Positions 8,871 through 17,872 are shown, counted from the stretch's first letter. The stretch is 64,000 bases of DNA from Actinoplanes subtropicus (GCF_000721705.1 NZ_JOJL01000004.1:537617-601616), one strand, 5' to 3'. Translations and numbers: made by a program. The notes: generated by a model from the sequence alone, not told the origin.

Positions 8871-10763
8871 TCAGCGCCGGCGGGCGGCGATCTTCGCGCG
8901 GACCCGGGCCAGGCGGATCGCCTCCTTCAGGGTGTGCACGTCGTAGGCGCCGTAGTGGCGCTGGCCGTTGATGAAGAACGTGGGGGTGCCGGAGACCCCG
9001 CTCAGGTCGGCCGACTGCAGGTCGTCGGCGATGCGTTCGGCGGACGCGCGGCGCATCATGTCCTCGTGGAACCGCTCCTCGTCGAGGCCGATCTTCCGGG
9101 CGTAGCCGAGCAGGTCGGTGATGCGCAGGTTCTCCTGGTGCTGGAAGAGCAGGTCGTGCATCTCCCAGAACTTGCCCTGCAGGCCGGCCGCCTCGGCCGC
9201 CTCGGCCGCCAGTTGGGCCTGCGGGTGGACATCGGTCAGTGGCAGGTTGCGCCACACGTACCGCAGGTCGGTGTCGGCCATCAGCTCGCGGACCACCGGC
9301 TCGGCCCGGCCGCAGTACGGGCACTGGAAGTCGCCGTACTCGACCAGGGTCACCGAGGCGCCGGCCGGGCCTCGGACGTGGTCCCGCTCCTCGTCGACCT
9401 CCGGGATCAGGTCGGTCAGCTGGTCGGCGTCGCCCAGCAGGGCCACCGCGCGTTTCGGCTTGGGCAGCAGGAAGGTGAACCGGAACTCGGCCCAGGTCAG
9501 CACCGACGCGGCCAGGCCCGCGGCCAGCACGCCCAGCTTCGCCTCGGCCAGGGCGTCGCCGGTGAAGGCCAGGGCGGCGATCAGGAACGACACCGTGAAG
9601 CCGATGCCGGCGATGGTGCCGGTGCCCAGCACCGAGGCCCAGCCGACGCCGGGGCGGATCCGGCCGTGGCTCAGCCGGGTGACCACGGCGGAGACGCCGG
9701 TGATCGCGATCGGCTTGCCGCAGACGTACGCGACGAAGACGCCGATCGTGATCGGTGAGGTGATCGCGTGGCGCAGGAAGCTCGCGTTGATCGCGATGCC
9801 CGCATTGGCCAGGCCGAACATCGGGACGATGAAGTAGCTGCTCCAGCCCTGGTAGGTGCGCTGGAGGCGGTCGTTCCAGGAGAACGACTGGACGACTCCG
9901 CGCTGCGCGAAGCGGGCCAGCTCGGGGGTCGGCTGTTCGCGGAACTCGCGGAACAGGTCGCTGGCCTGTTCGAGGGCGTCGCGGGCCGGGGTGTACGCGG
10001 CCGCCGCCAGGCCCAGCGCGAGGCCGGAGACGACCGGGTCGATGCCGCTGGCCAGCATCGCGCCCCAGACGGCGATACCGAGTGGGACGTACGCGTACCC
10101 ACTGCGCACCTTGAGCCGGACCAGCAGGAACGTGCCCACGAAGAGCACGACCGCCAGCAGCAGCGGCATCAGCTTGATCTCGTCGGTGTAGGCGATCGCG
10201 ATGACCAGCAGTGCGACGACGTCGTCGACGACCGAGACGGTCACCAGGAACAGCCGGGCCTGGTCGGGCACCCGGCGGCCGACCAGCGCGAGCAGGCCCA
10301 GCGCCAGCGCGGTGTCGGTGGACATCGCCACACCCCAGCCGCCCGAGCCGGGCCCGCCGTGGTTGATCGCCAGGAAGATGGCGACCGGGAGGATCATCCC
10401 GGTGACCCCGGCCGCGGCGGGCAGGATGAAGCGGCGCCGGTCGCGCAGGTCGCCCAGGTCGAACTCGCGCCTCGCCTCCAGACCCACGACCAGGAAGAAC
10501 AGTGTCATCAGGCCGCTGTTGACCCACTCCCGCAGGGTCAGCGAGATGCCCATGCCGCCGAGGTGGATGGACAGGTCGGTGTGCCAGAACCGCTCGTACG
10601 ACCCGTCGGCGACGTTGGCCCAGACCATCGCCACCACGATCGCGGTGACCAGCACCGCGGCGCTGCCCGCCTCGGTGCGCAGGAGTTGCCGGACCGGGCT
10701 GGTCACCCGGTCCGACCAGGCGGTGCTGCCGCGCAGCGGTGCGGTGGCCGGCGAGTCGCTCAC
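8871..10763 (-). CDS. nhaA: NhaA Na+/H+ antiporter fused to a C-terminal DsbA-like thioredoxin domain
   Basis: 630 residues. Residues ~20-430 are NhaA: TLFFLVVGLEARREF, STDTALALGLLALVG and the paired aspartates of the ion site in VSVVDDVVALLVIA. Residues ~455-625 form a DsbA/thioredoxin-like domain with a CPYC active site (YGDFQCPYCGRAEP) and the cis-Pro region GVSGTPTFFING. Such fusions are known in actinobacteria. The antiporter exports Na+ in exchange for H+. The soluble domain is on the C-terminal side; whether it faces the cytoplasm or outside depends on the helix count, which I cannot settle. Confidence 0.92.
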   Translation of the reverse strand: MSDSPATAPLRGSTAWSDRVTSPVRQLLRTEAGSAAVLVTAIVVAMVWANVADGSYERFWHTDLSIHLGGMGISLTLREWVNSGLMTLFFLVVGLEARREFDLGDLRDRRRFILPAAAGVTGMILPVAIFLAINHGGPGSGGWGVAMSTDTALALGLLALVGRRVPDQARLFLVTVSVVDDVVALLVIAIAYTDEIKLMPLLLAVVLFVGTFLLVRLKVRSGYAYVPLGIAVWGAMLASGIDPVVSGLALGLAAAAYTPARDALEQASDLFREFREQPTPELARFAQRGVVQSFSWNDRLQRTYQGWSSYFIVPMFGLANAGIAINASFLRHAITSPITIGVFVAYVCGKPIAITGVSAVVTRLSHGRIRPGVGWASVLGTGTIAGIGFTVSFLIAALAFTGDALAEAKLGVLAAGLAASVLTWAEFRFTFLLPKPKRAVALLGDADQLTDLIPEVDEERDHVRGPAGASVTLVEYGDFQCPYCGRAEPVVRELMADTDLRYVWRNLPLTDVHPQAQLAAEAAEAAGLQGKFWEMHDLLFQHQENLRITDLLGYARKIGLDEERFHEDMMRRASAERIADDLQSADLSGVSGTPTFFINGQRHYGAYDVHTLKEAIRLARVRAKIAARRR

Positions 10764-10791
10764 GGCACCTACCCAATCACGTCGAGGCCGG

Positions 10792-10950
10792 TCAGCGCTT
10801 CTCTCCGACGGCTGCGAAGATCTTCAGGTCGGTGGTGATCATACGCCGCGACGGCCCGTCCTCGGCGCGCCAGCCGCTGACCGCCCAGGCGCGGCAAGGG
10901 TAATCGACGCGGGCGCATGGACGGGAGGCGCCCGGGCACGTATCGTGCAT
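10792..10950 (-). CDS. possible 52-residue protein (weak)
   Basis: ATG at 10950 opens a short frame ending RRMITTDLKIFAAVGEKR. The C-terminal 25 residues look protein-like, while the N-terminal part contains three cysteines. No clear ribosome site. It lies in the 215-base gap between nhaA and the lipoprotein gene, on the nhaA strand. It could be the tail of a decayed gene. Confidence 0.22.
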   Translation of the reverse strand: MHDTCPGASRPCARVDYPCRAWAVSGWRAEDGPSRRMITTDLKIFAAVGEKR

Positions 10951-10978
10951 CCAGCTCGTTCTCTATTGGAGGTTTTCG

Positions 10979-11437
10979 ATGCGTCGTGCCGTTCGGGTGG
11001 TCGTCGCCGGTGGCGTGGCCGCCTTTTTCGTTGCCGCTTGTGGGAGCGCTCCCAGCGCAGAGCGGGTGAGCCCGGCGGTCACCGTGGCCGCGCCCCAGAC
11101 CAAGGTGACCTGCGAGGCGGTAGGGGAGGCGTACACCAGGAACATCGGTCCGTTCGCCGAGGCGCTGACCCGGATGGTGCAGGCGACGCCGACCGCGGCG
11201 ACCCGGGCCGCGGCGCAGCAGAAGCTCAAGGCCCTCGCCGACTCGCTGCGCGCCGCCACCCAGGGCAGCGCGGACGCGCAGCTGAAGTCGGACGGCAAGC
11301 AGGCCGCCGACCGGTTGCAGGCGAAGGCGGCGGACGCGAAGTTCTTCGGCACGATCAAGACCGCCCAGGACGTCAGTACGGTGCTCGGGCCGTCGCTGAA
11401 GGAGTGGCTGTCGCCGGTCAACCACCACTGTTCCTGA
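10979..11437 (+). CDS. lipoprotein of unknown function
   Basis: 152 residues with a lipoprotein signal: MRRAVRVVVAGGVAAFFVAACG, written here as basic start, hydrophobic core, then lipobox with Cys21. The mature part is helical and Ala/Lys-rich, with two further cysteines (VTCEAVG and the C-terminal HHCS) that could pair. ATG 10979 follows GGAGG. The 3' end overlaps the convergent strictosidine-synthase-like gene by 20 bases. A perfect CebR-type palindrome lies inside the coding sequence just after the lipobox codons. Confidence 0.75.
   Translation: MRRAVRVVVAGGVAAFFVAACGSAPSAERVSPAVTVAAPQTKVTCEAVGEAYTRNIGPFAEALTRMVQATPTAATRAAAQQKLKALADSLRAATQGSADAQLKSDGKQAADRLQAKAADAKFFGTIKTAQDVSTVLGPSLKEWLSPVNHHCS
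11041..11054. promoter_or_regulatory. perfect CebR-type palindrome inside a coding region
   Basis: TGGGAGCGCTCCCA, identical to the box upstream of the GH74 gene at 61621 and to the known CebR (LacI-family cellobiose repressor) operator. It lies 62 bases inside the lipoprotein gene and encodes G-S-A-P after the lipid Cys. Roadblock repression is possible, but chance codon coincidence is a live alternative. Confidence 0.4.
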
Positions 11438-12323
11438 GCACGGCCACGGCGGGCTCGTGCAGGCTGCCCAGCCAGACGTCGCCGTCGTGCTCGCGGACGC
11501 CGGTGACCATGTGGAACCTTTTCCGGTCGCCGGCCAGGTCGTGCACGAGCCCGCCGAGGTTGTCGTAGGCCTGGACCCGGACGGTCCGTTTGGGGGCCGG
11601 CTGCAATGGCCGGGGGATGCGGGTGACGCTGCGGCGCAGCCAGAGCGGGCCCCGCTGGAGCCGCTCGACCAGGGGGTCCGTGGGGCTGGCCAGGGCGATC
11701 CAGATCAGGCCGTCGCTGCCGCGGGCGATGTTGTCCGGGTAGCCGGGCAGGTCCTCGGCCAGGAAGTCCCGGGTGCCCGCCCGCGGGGCGGTGAGCCAGT
11801 GCCGGACGATGGTGCGCGCCGCCGTCTCGGCCACCGCGACGAACGACTCGTCCTGCGCCAGCGCGACCCCGTTGGCGAACGCGAGATCCTTCTCCACAGT
11901 CGTGACTTTCCCGGAGATATCCCGTTTTCGTAGCCGGCCGGTGCGGGTCACCTCGACCATCTCGGCGCGCCACTCGTCGATCGGATGGATGGCCGACGAG
12001 TCGGTGAAGTAGATCGTCCCGTCGGCGGCGACCGCGGCGTTGTTGCAGAACGTCATGTCGCCGGCGAGCTCCTCGATGGTGCCGTCGCCCAGGCCGACGG
12101 TCAGCAGCCCGCGACGGGCGTCGCAGACGAGCAGCTTGCCCGGCGGGTACAGCTCGATCCCGAGCGGTCGCCCACCAGTGTCCGCCACCTTCGACGTGCT
12201 GCCCGAGACGGGGTCGATCCGGTGGATGACCCCGTCCTCTGTCCCGGTGTAGACCGACCCGTCCGGTCCCACGACCACGTCCTCGGCGCCCTGCCCCGGC
12301 ACGGCGAAAACCCGGAAATCCAT
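11418..12323 (-). CDS. strictosidine synthase-like/SMP-30-type beta-propeller protein
   Basis: 301 residues. A six-bladed propeller pattern of repeated short strands (VVVGPDGSVYTGTEDGVIHR; AVAADGTIYFTDSS; VALAQDESFVAVAETAA) and the segment DLPGYPDNIARGSDGLIWIALASP, which is typical of the strictosidine synthase-like/APMAP family. Bacterial members are lactonase-like or unknown hydrolases; no Pictet-Spenglerase role is implied. No signal peptide. It is divergent from the PAF-acetylhydrolase-like gene, with an inverted repeat between them. Confidence 0.82.
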   Translation of the reverse strand: MDFRVFAVPGQGAEDVVVGPDGSVYTGTEDGVIHRIDPVSGSTSKVADTGGRPLGIELYPPGKLLVCDARRGLLTVGLGDGTIEELAGDMTFCNNAAVAADGTIYFTDSSAIHPIDEWRAEMVEVTRTGRLRKRDISGKVTTVEKDLAFANGVALAQDESFVAVAETAARTIVRHWLTAPRAGTRDFLAEDLPGYPDNIARGSDGLIWIALASPTDPLVERLQRGPLWLRRSVTRIPRPLQPAPKRTVRVQAYDNLGGLVHDLAGDRKRFHMVTGVREHDGDVWLGSLHEPAVAVLRNSGG

Positions 12324-12356
12324 GGCACTGACTATGCGCCACGGCGGCGTACCCCA

Positions 12357-12392
12357 CTAGTACGTCTCACGTTGTATCGTCCCACGTACTAG
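12357..12392. promoter_or_regulatory. inverted repeat in divergent promoter region
   Basis: CTAGTACGT (12357-12365) and its exact complement ACGTACTAG (12384-12392) are separated by 18 bases. A second partly nested pair, CGTCTC and GAGACG, flanks the same centre. The repeat sits in the 87-base divergent gap between the propeller gene and the hydrolase gene, placed to control both. The regulator is unknown; no regulator gene adjoins. Confidence 0.55.
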
Positions 12393-12410
12393 CGAGACGA
12401 GGGGGCGTGC

Positions 12411-13718
12411 ATGGGCCAGGGACGAGTACGGCGGGTGTTTTGGTGGTGTTGCGGCTGCGCGGCGCTGTTCATCGTGTTCGCGGCTGCCACCGGGTACGGC
12501 ATCGGCGCCCTGATCGCGGTGCTCGCCGGAGTGATCACCCTGCTGGCGCGGGCGATCCGCAGGCGCCGGCGCCGGTGGGCCAAGGTCCTGCTCGCGATGC
12601 CGCTGGCCGTCCTGCTGGCGCTCGTCGGCACGGTGGGCTACCTGGGCGTCCGTCACGTGCTGCCGCGCAGCCTGCCGGCGCCGACCGGGCCGTACCGGGT
12701 CGGCCGGGCCACCTTCGACTGGACCGATCCCGGCCGCATCGATCCGCTCGCACCGGAGCCCGGCCGGCACCGCGAGCTCTCGGTCTGGGTCTGGTATCCC
12801 GCGCCGGCCAGCACCCCCGGGCGGCCGGCGCCGTACGCGCCCGGCCACTGGGCCCGCATGCTGCGGTTCGGCATCCTGGCCAACCGTCTCGACGCCGTGC
12901 GCACGCATGCGGTCGCCGGCGCGCCGGTGGCCGCCGGCTCGTTCCCGCTGGTCGTCCTCGAACCCGGGATGGGCCTGGCCGCGCCGCAGTTCACCGCGCT
13001 CGCCGAGGACCTGGCCAGCCACGGCTACGTGGTCGCCGGCCTGACACCCACCTACAGCGCCAATGTCACCGTCCTGGATGGACACCTGGTCGCATCCACC
13101 CCGGCGGGCAAACCACAGGATCCCGACCGCGCCGGCGGGGACCGGCTCGTGGCGGAATGGGCCGCCGACGCCCGCTTCGTCGCCGGCCGGATGCCCGCTG
13201 CCGGCGGATCGCTCACCGGCCACGTCGACGCCGTGCACGTCGCCTACGTCGGGCACTCCTTCGGCGGCGCCGCCTCGCTGCAGGCGTGCCACGACGATCC
13301 CCGCTGCGCCGGCGCGGCCGACATGGACGGCACGCCCTACGGCCCGGTCGTGCGCCAGGGCCTCACCGCGCCGATGATGCTGCTCGGCACGCCCGGCGAC
13401 TGCCTTGCCGCGGCCTGCCACCCGACCGGCGCCGTCGAAGCCGACATCGACACCGCCAGCCGGAGCCTGCGCGCGGCCAGCACCGGCCCGAGCTTCCGGT
13501 ACGAGGTCGCCGGCGCGAAACACTTCAACTTCACCGACTACGGCGCCTACTACATTCCGGCGCCGCTGCACGGGTTGGTGCAGCTCGGCCCGATCGACGG
13601 CGACCGCTGCCTGACCGTCGTGTCCGCCTATCTGACCGCGTTCGCCGACCATGTGCTGCGCGGCGGCCCGGCGCCGCATCCGGACGGCCGCTACCCGGAA
13701 GTGCATCCCGTGGCCTGA
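12411..13718 (+). CDS. membrane-anchored alpha/beta hydrolase, PAF-acetylhydrolase-like
   Basis: 435 residues. Two or three N-terminal hydrophobic segments (residues ~10-85) anchor an extracellular alpha/beta hydrolase domain. The nucleophile elbow is VGHSFGG (~residue 281); the oxyanion region LVVLEPGMG precedes it, and a late His is in GAKHFNFTDYG. The layout and ELSVWVWYPA motif match the platelet-activating-factor acetylhydrolase family, which cleaves short or oxidised acyl esters. ATG 12411 follows GAGGGGG. The MFS gene starts 77 bases downstream. Confidence 0.85.
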   Translation: MGQGRVRRVFWWCCGCAALFIVFAAATGYGIGALIAVLAGVITLLARAIRRRRRRWAKVLLAMPLAVLLALVGTVGYLGVRHVLPRSLPAPTGPYRVGRATFDWTDPGRIDPLAPEPGRHRELSVWVWYPAPASTPGRPAPYAPGHWARMLRFGILANRLDAVRTHAVAGAPVAAGSFPLVVLEPGMGLAAPQFTALAEDLASHGYVVAGLTPTYSANVTVLDGHLVASTPAGKPQDPDRAGGDRLVAEWAADARFVAGRMPAAGGSLTGHVDAVHVAYVGHSFGGAASLQACHDDPRCAGAADMDGTPYGPVVRQGLTAPMMLLGTPGDCLAAACHPTGAVEADIDTASRSLRAASTGPSFRYEVAGAKHFNFTDYGAYYIPAPLHGLVQLGPIDGDRCLTVVSAYLTAFADHVLRGGPAPHPDGRYPEVHPVA

Positions 13719-13795
13719 TTTGCGGTTTCGGCAAGTTTGCTACCGGCCCGGCGCGGCCTCCGAGCACGATCTCCGCAGCGGAACAGGAGGCGAAC

Positions 13796-15193
13796 ATGGT
13801 CCAGATCGCAAGTCCGGCGGAAGGTGCCGTACGGGTAGGAAATCGCTGGTCGGTCCTGGCGATCTGCTCGATGAGCCTCTTCGTGGTGGGGCTCGACACG
13901 ACGATCGTCAAACTGGCGCTGCCCTCGATCGGGCAGGACCTGCGGGTGGGCACCCGCGGCCTGGAGTGGGCGGTCGACGCGTACACCTTCGCTCTGGCCA
14001 GTCTGTTGATCTCCGCCGGTGCCCTGGCCGACCGGATCGGCCGACGGCGCGTCTTCCGGCTGGGGCTGATCGTGTTCGGGGTGGCGTCGGCGGCCTGCTC
14101 GCTCGCACCGACCATCGGGGCGCTCATCGCGGTGCGGGCGGTGCAGGGCGTCGGCGGGGCGATGCTGAGCCCGGTCGCGCTCGCCATCGTGGTCAACGTC
14201 ATCACGGACGCCAAGGAGCGGGCCCGGGCGATCGGCGTGTGGGCGGCGGTTTTCGGGGTCAGCATGGCCGCCGGGCCCCTGCTCGGCGGTGTGCTCGTCG
14301 CGGCCTTCGGCTGGCGGGCCGTCTTCTGGGCCGGCGTCCCGGTCATCGCGGTCGTCCTGCTGTTGACGGCCGTTTTCGTCCCGGAATCGAAGGCGCTGCG
14401 GCCGAGAAGCCTGGACGGAGCGGGTCAACTGCTGCTGGCCGTCGTGGTGGGCGGGTCGGTGGCACTCCTCATCGACGGGCCGAGGCTGGGCTGGGCCACG
14501 CCCCCGGTGGTCATCGGGTCCACCGTCGTGCTCGCCGCGGTGGCGGGCTTCGTGCGGGCCGAGTCCCGGCGCCGCGAGCCGCTCATGGACCTGCGGCTCT
14601 TCCGGCGCAAGCCGTTCACCGGTGCGGTCGCCGGTGCGGTCGCCGTCTTCGCCGTCCTGAACATGACGCTGCTGCTCGGCACCCTCTACCTGCAGAACGT
14701 GCGGGGCATGACGCCGGCCTCGGCCGGGCTCGTCACGCTTCCGCTGGCGGTTGCCGCGACCGTCTGCGCGCCAGTGTCCGGCTTCCTGGTCGGCCGTACC
14801 GGGCCTCGGCTGCCCCTGCTGCTCGCCGGGGGCAGCATCGCCCTGGGCGCGCTCGGTCTCGTGGGCCTGAACGACGACACCGGCCTCCCGGTCCTGCTGC
14901 TGTCCTACCTGCTGATCGGCGTGGGCATCGGCTTCGCGAACGCCCCGATCACCAACACCGCGGTCAGCGGGCTACCGGCCGATCGGGCGGGCGTCGCGGG
15001 CGGCATCACCTCGACCGCGCGCCAATTCGGCGCCGCGCTCGGCGTCGCCATCGCGGGCGGCATCGTCGCCGACACCGTACCGGCAGGTTTCGCCCATGCG
15101 TCACGATCAGGCTGGCTGGTCGTCGCGGCCGGCGGGCTCCTCCTGCTCGCCGTCGCCCGCGTCTCACCGGCCACGGGCCGAACACGGCCGTGA
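13796..15193 (+). CDS. MFS drug-efflux transporter, DHA2 (EmrB/QacA) type
   Basis: 465 residues with about 14 hydrophobic segments. Motifs: LDTTIVKLALPSIG in helix 1 (the D-x-T/x-N/L-AL-P signature of DHA2 pumps), LADRIGRRRVF (motif A), RAVQGVGGAML (motif B) and GPLLGGVL (motif C). Proton-driven export of toxic or endogenous small molecules is expected. ATG 13796 is preceded by ACAGGAGG at ideal spacing. Convergent with the peroxidase gene; no dedicated regulator is adjacent. Confidence 0.92.
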   Translation: MVQIASPAEGAVRVGNRWSVLAICSMSLFVVGLDTTIVKLALPSIGQDLRVGTRGLEWAVDAYTFALASLLISAGALADRIGRRRVFRLGLIVFGVASAACSLAPTIGALIAVRAVQGVGGAMLSPVALAIVVNVITDAKERARAIGVWAAVFGVSMAAGPLLGGVLVAAFGWRAVFWAGVPVIAVVLLLTAVFVPESKALRPRSLDGAGQLLLAVVVGGSVALLIDGPRLGWATPPVVIGSTVVLAAVAGFVRAESRRREPLMDLRLFRRKPFTGAVAGAVAVFAVLNMTLLLGTLYLQNVRGMTPASAGLVTLPLAVAATVCAPVSGFLVGRTGPRLPLLLAGGSIALGALGLVGLNDDTGLPVLLLSYLLIGVGIGFANAPITNTAVSGLPADRAGVAGGITSTARQFGAALGVAIAGGIVADTVPAGFAHASRSGWLVVAAGGLLLLAVARVSPATGRTRP

Positions 15194-15244
15194 CCCGGCC
15201 CCGATGCGCGCGTCATCGAGGCCGGGCCGGGCCGGGGCGTCACC

Positions 15245-16927
15245 TCAGCCGAGCACGCCGGCGAAGCGCAGGAAGGACGGGATGTCGTCGACCGGGGAGC
15301 CGTCCGGCAGGCGCACCCCCTGGCTCGGCGACCAGCTCGTCTGGTGCAGGTACGACGTCGGGTCGTGGCGGATCTGGCCGATGATGGTCTCGGCCACGAT
15401 CCGGCTGCCCACCGGGCCCAGCGAGTTGCCCTGCGCCTTCACCTCCGACTCGCGCAGCACGTAGAACCACAACGGCGTACGCGTGGCGAAGCCGCCCTCG
15501 GTGATCGCGGTCGCCACCGGGCCGGCGGCCCCGGCGACCTGGGCGGCCGTCAGCGGGGGGAGGCCCAGCAGGTCGGCCACCGCCTGGCCGGTCGGCAGGC
15601 CGAGCCGGTAGCCGCGCAGCAGGTTGCGCCGGGCCAGGTGCTCGAGCAGGGCGATCAGGTCGGTGTTGTGCTGGTCCTCGCCGGCCGTCTGGTTGACCAT
15701 CTCGGCCAGCGGCGCGGACAGGTGCGTGTCGATCCGGCGGGCGAACCTGTCCGGGAACAGGCTGTCCTTGTCGACGAACCGGTTCCACTCGACCGGCCAG
15801 TTGCTCGGCAGCGTCGGGTTCTGGCCCAGCCCGCCGACGCCGGTGAAGACGAAGAGCAGGCCCAGCGACGCGTTCTGCAGGACGTTGTTGCCGGGGCGCC
15901 CGAAGTTACGGTTCCAGTCGTACGCGCCGCGGACCATGCTGTGCCCGAAGCGGTACGCCGCGACCGAGAACTCCAGCGGCATGAACGTGCCGTCGTACAG
16001 CGCGTCGGCGTCGTTGCCGAGCACGAAGTCCACCACGTCCGGCACCGTCACGGTGCGCAGGAAGTCGTGGACCACCAGCCACTGGTACGTCCAGCGGGTC
16101 AGGTCGCGGGCCCGCAGGAAGACGTCGCTGACCCCGGTGCGCTGCGGCTCGTTGGTCCGCACCCAGTCGACCGCGGCGTTGTGGAAGCGCAGGAACGCCA
16201 CATGCAGCTGCGCGACGACCAGGTTCTCGTCGTTGCGCGCGTCGCCGATCAGCGGCACCTTGTCGGCCCGCCGCGGTACGTCCCGGGCGAAGTCGTCGAC
16301 CGGTGGGATGCGCACGCCGCCGGCGGTGACCGGCGTGAGCGTGCCGACCTGCAACTTCGCCCGGTCGTCGGTGCGGTACGGCACGAAGATCTGATCCGGG
16401 TCGGTGGGGGCCGGCGCGAACGGCCCGTCCCCGTACACCGAATCGAGGTTGAGGGCGGGGTTGCGGGCGTTCTTGAGCAGCGTGCGCACCTGCTCCGGGT
16501 CGAGCGGCGGCAGCGGCGTGTCCCGGATGCTGATCACCTTGTCGTTGTCCGTCGCCGCGGTGAGGTCGTGGTCGACGAACTGACCCCAATACGTGTAGAT
16601 CGGCGGGATCGGCGAGCTGCGGTCGTCGGCCGGCGGCTCCTGGTCGATCATCGCCTCGCCCAGGTGGTTGAGCGCGGTCACGGTGGTGGTGACCTCGTCG
16701 TCGCTGCCGGCCGGGAGGTGCGCGTCGGGCTTGCCGACCAGGTCCGGGAAGAGGTAGTCGAAGTCGGTGGTGGCCACCGTGGCGTCCGTCGGCTCCTGAA
16801 CCACCTCGCTGAGCCTGGTCCAGCCCTCCTGGGCGAGCTGGCCGGCGTCCGGCGCGGTGTCGGCGATCGCGTGCCCGCCGTGTCCCAGGTGGGTGATGAT
16901 CGTGCTGAGCTGACCGTTCCTTTTCAT
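15245..16927 (-). CDS. heme peroxidase, animal/peroxinectin-like family
   Basis: 560 residues. The distal side is TYWGQFVDHDLT (residues ~115-126), with the catalytic His and a Ca-binding Asp of the family. The conserved segment GDARNDENLVVAQLHVAFLRFHN and the proximal region AAYRFGHSMVRGAYDWNR (proximal heme His) follow in the right order. Bacterial members oxidise halides, pseudohalides or phenolics; the substrate here is unknown. No signal peptide is visible. Start ATG 16927, with GGGGGA upstream, was preferred to the preceding TTG. It begins 27 bases after the LuxR-type gene on the same strand. Confidence 0.9.
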   Translation of the reverse strand: MKRNGQLSTIITHLGHGGHAIADTAPDAGQLAQEGWTRLSEVVQEPTDATVATTDFDYLFPDLVGKPDAHLPAGSDDEVTTTVTALNHLGEAMIDQEPPADDRSSPIPPIYTYWGQFVDHDLTAATDNDKVISIRDTPLPPLDPEQVRTLLKNARNPALNLDSVYGDGPFAPAPTDPDQIFVPYRTDDRAKLQVGTLTPVTAGGVRIPPVDDFARDVPRRADKVPLIGDARNDENLVVAQLHVAFLRFHNAAVDWVRTNEPQRTGVSDVFLRARDLTRWTYQWLVVHDFLRTVTVPDVVDFVLGNDADALYDGTFMPLEFSVAAYRFGHSMVRGAYDWNRNFGRPGNNVLQNASLGLLFVFTGVGGLGQNPTLPSNWPVEWNRFVDKDSLFPDRFARRIDTHLSAPLAEMVNQTAGEDQHNTDLIALLEHLARRNLLRGYRLGLPTGQAVADLLGLPPLTAAQVAGAAGPVATAITEGGFATRTPLWFYVLRESEVKAQGNSLGPVGSRIVAETIIGQIRHDPTSYLHQTSWSPSQGVRLPDGSPVDDIPSFLRFAGVLG

Positions 16928-16954
16928 CAAATTCCCCCGTGTCTCGTCAGGTTT

Positions 16955-17773
16955 TCAGCGTGACTCGCCGGACTGCCGAGCCGCCTCGGGGAACTCCCTC
17001 GGTTGTTGGATTGGCGACACATCCACCATGTAGCGCACCAGCTGCGTGCGCGAGCTGACCCCGAGCTTGCGGTACGCGCTGGACAAGTGGGTCTCCACGG
17101 TCTTGCGGGAGAGCCGCAGCGCGGTGGCCGCCTCCGGGTTGCTGAGGCCGCCCGCGACCGCCCGCACCACCTCCGACTCGCGCCGGGTCAGCCCCGCGAG
17201 CACCGTCTCCGCGTTCCGCAGCGGCAGGCTGGGCACCCCGGAGATCGGCTCGCGCGCGGCGAACACCATGGCGACCGGCACCTCGGTCACCCGGCGCGCG
17301 GCGAACAGCAGCGCGGTCGCGGACGGCTCGTCGATCGTGTCCACATCGTCCACCACGACCAGCAGCGGACGCGCCCTCGCCGCGGTCGTCATCAAGGTCA
17401 AAGTCGCCATGCAGATGGCGTACGCCTCGGGCCCGCCCGCCGGTCCGTCCCGCAACGCCAGCGCCGCCCCGAGCGCCCGCCGCTGCGGCGGCGGCAGCGT
17501 CGGCAGCCCGGCGAGCAGCGGCCGCAGAAGATCCCCCAGCGCCGCGTACGGCAGGCTCGCCTCGCCCGCGACGCCCGAGGTGGCCAGCACGGTCGTGCCC
17601 CGGGCATGCGCCATCAGGCGAGCCAGGAGCGCCGTCTTGCCCGCGCCCGGCTCGCCGGTGACCGCTACCGCGCCGCCCCGTCCGGCTCGTAGCCCGGCGA
17701 CCAGCCGTTCGAGGCGCCGCAACTGCGACACCCGGCCGGTCGAGAGAGCGTGCGGCTCCGCATCCCATGGCAT
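16955..17773 (-). CDS. miniature LuxR-family regulator: AAA-like ATPase joined directly to HTH
   Basis: 272 residues from ATG 17773 (GGGGGCGAG upstream; an in-frame start at 17860 is possible). Walker A is TGEPGAGKT and Walker B LLVVVDDVD. About 55 residues later comes a complete LuxR-type helix-turn-helix (LTRRESEVVRAVAGGLSN, then LSRKTVETHLSSAYRKLG). Normal LAL regulators are ~900 residues, with a long TPR-like region between ATPase and HTH; that region is absent here. The junction is in frame and both ends look intact. It ends 27 bases before the peroxidase gene and probably controls it. Confidence 0.85.
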   Translation of the reverse strand: MPWDAEPHALSTGRVSQLRRLERLVAGLRAGRGGAVAVTGEPGAGKTALLARLMAHARGTTVLATSGVAGEASLPYAALGDLLRPLLAGLPTLPPPQRRALGAALALRDGPAGGPEAYAICMATLTLMTTAARARPLLVVVDDVDTIDEPSATALLFAARRVTEVPVAMVFAAREPISGVPSLPLRNAETVLAGLTRRESEVVRAVAGGLSNPEAATALRLSRKTVETHLSSAYRKLGVSSRTQLVRYMVDVSPIQQPREFPEAARQSGESR

Positions 17774-17872
17774 CTCGCCCCCGGGCAGAATCCGCGCACT
17801 GTCCGAACTCGACGATGCCGTTGCTTCCTGGCAGTCACCAGGCCGGAACGCTGGCAACAATCTGATAGCAAC

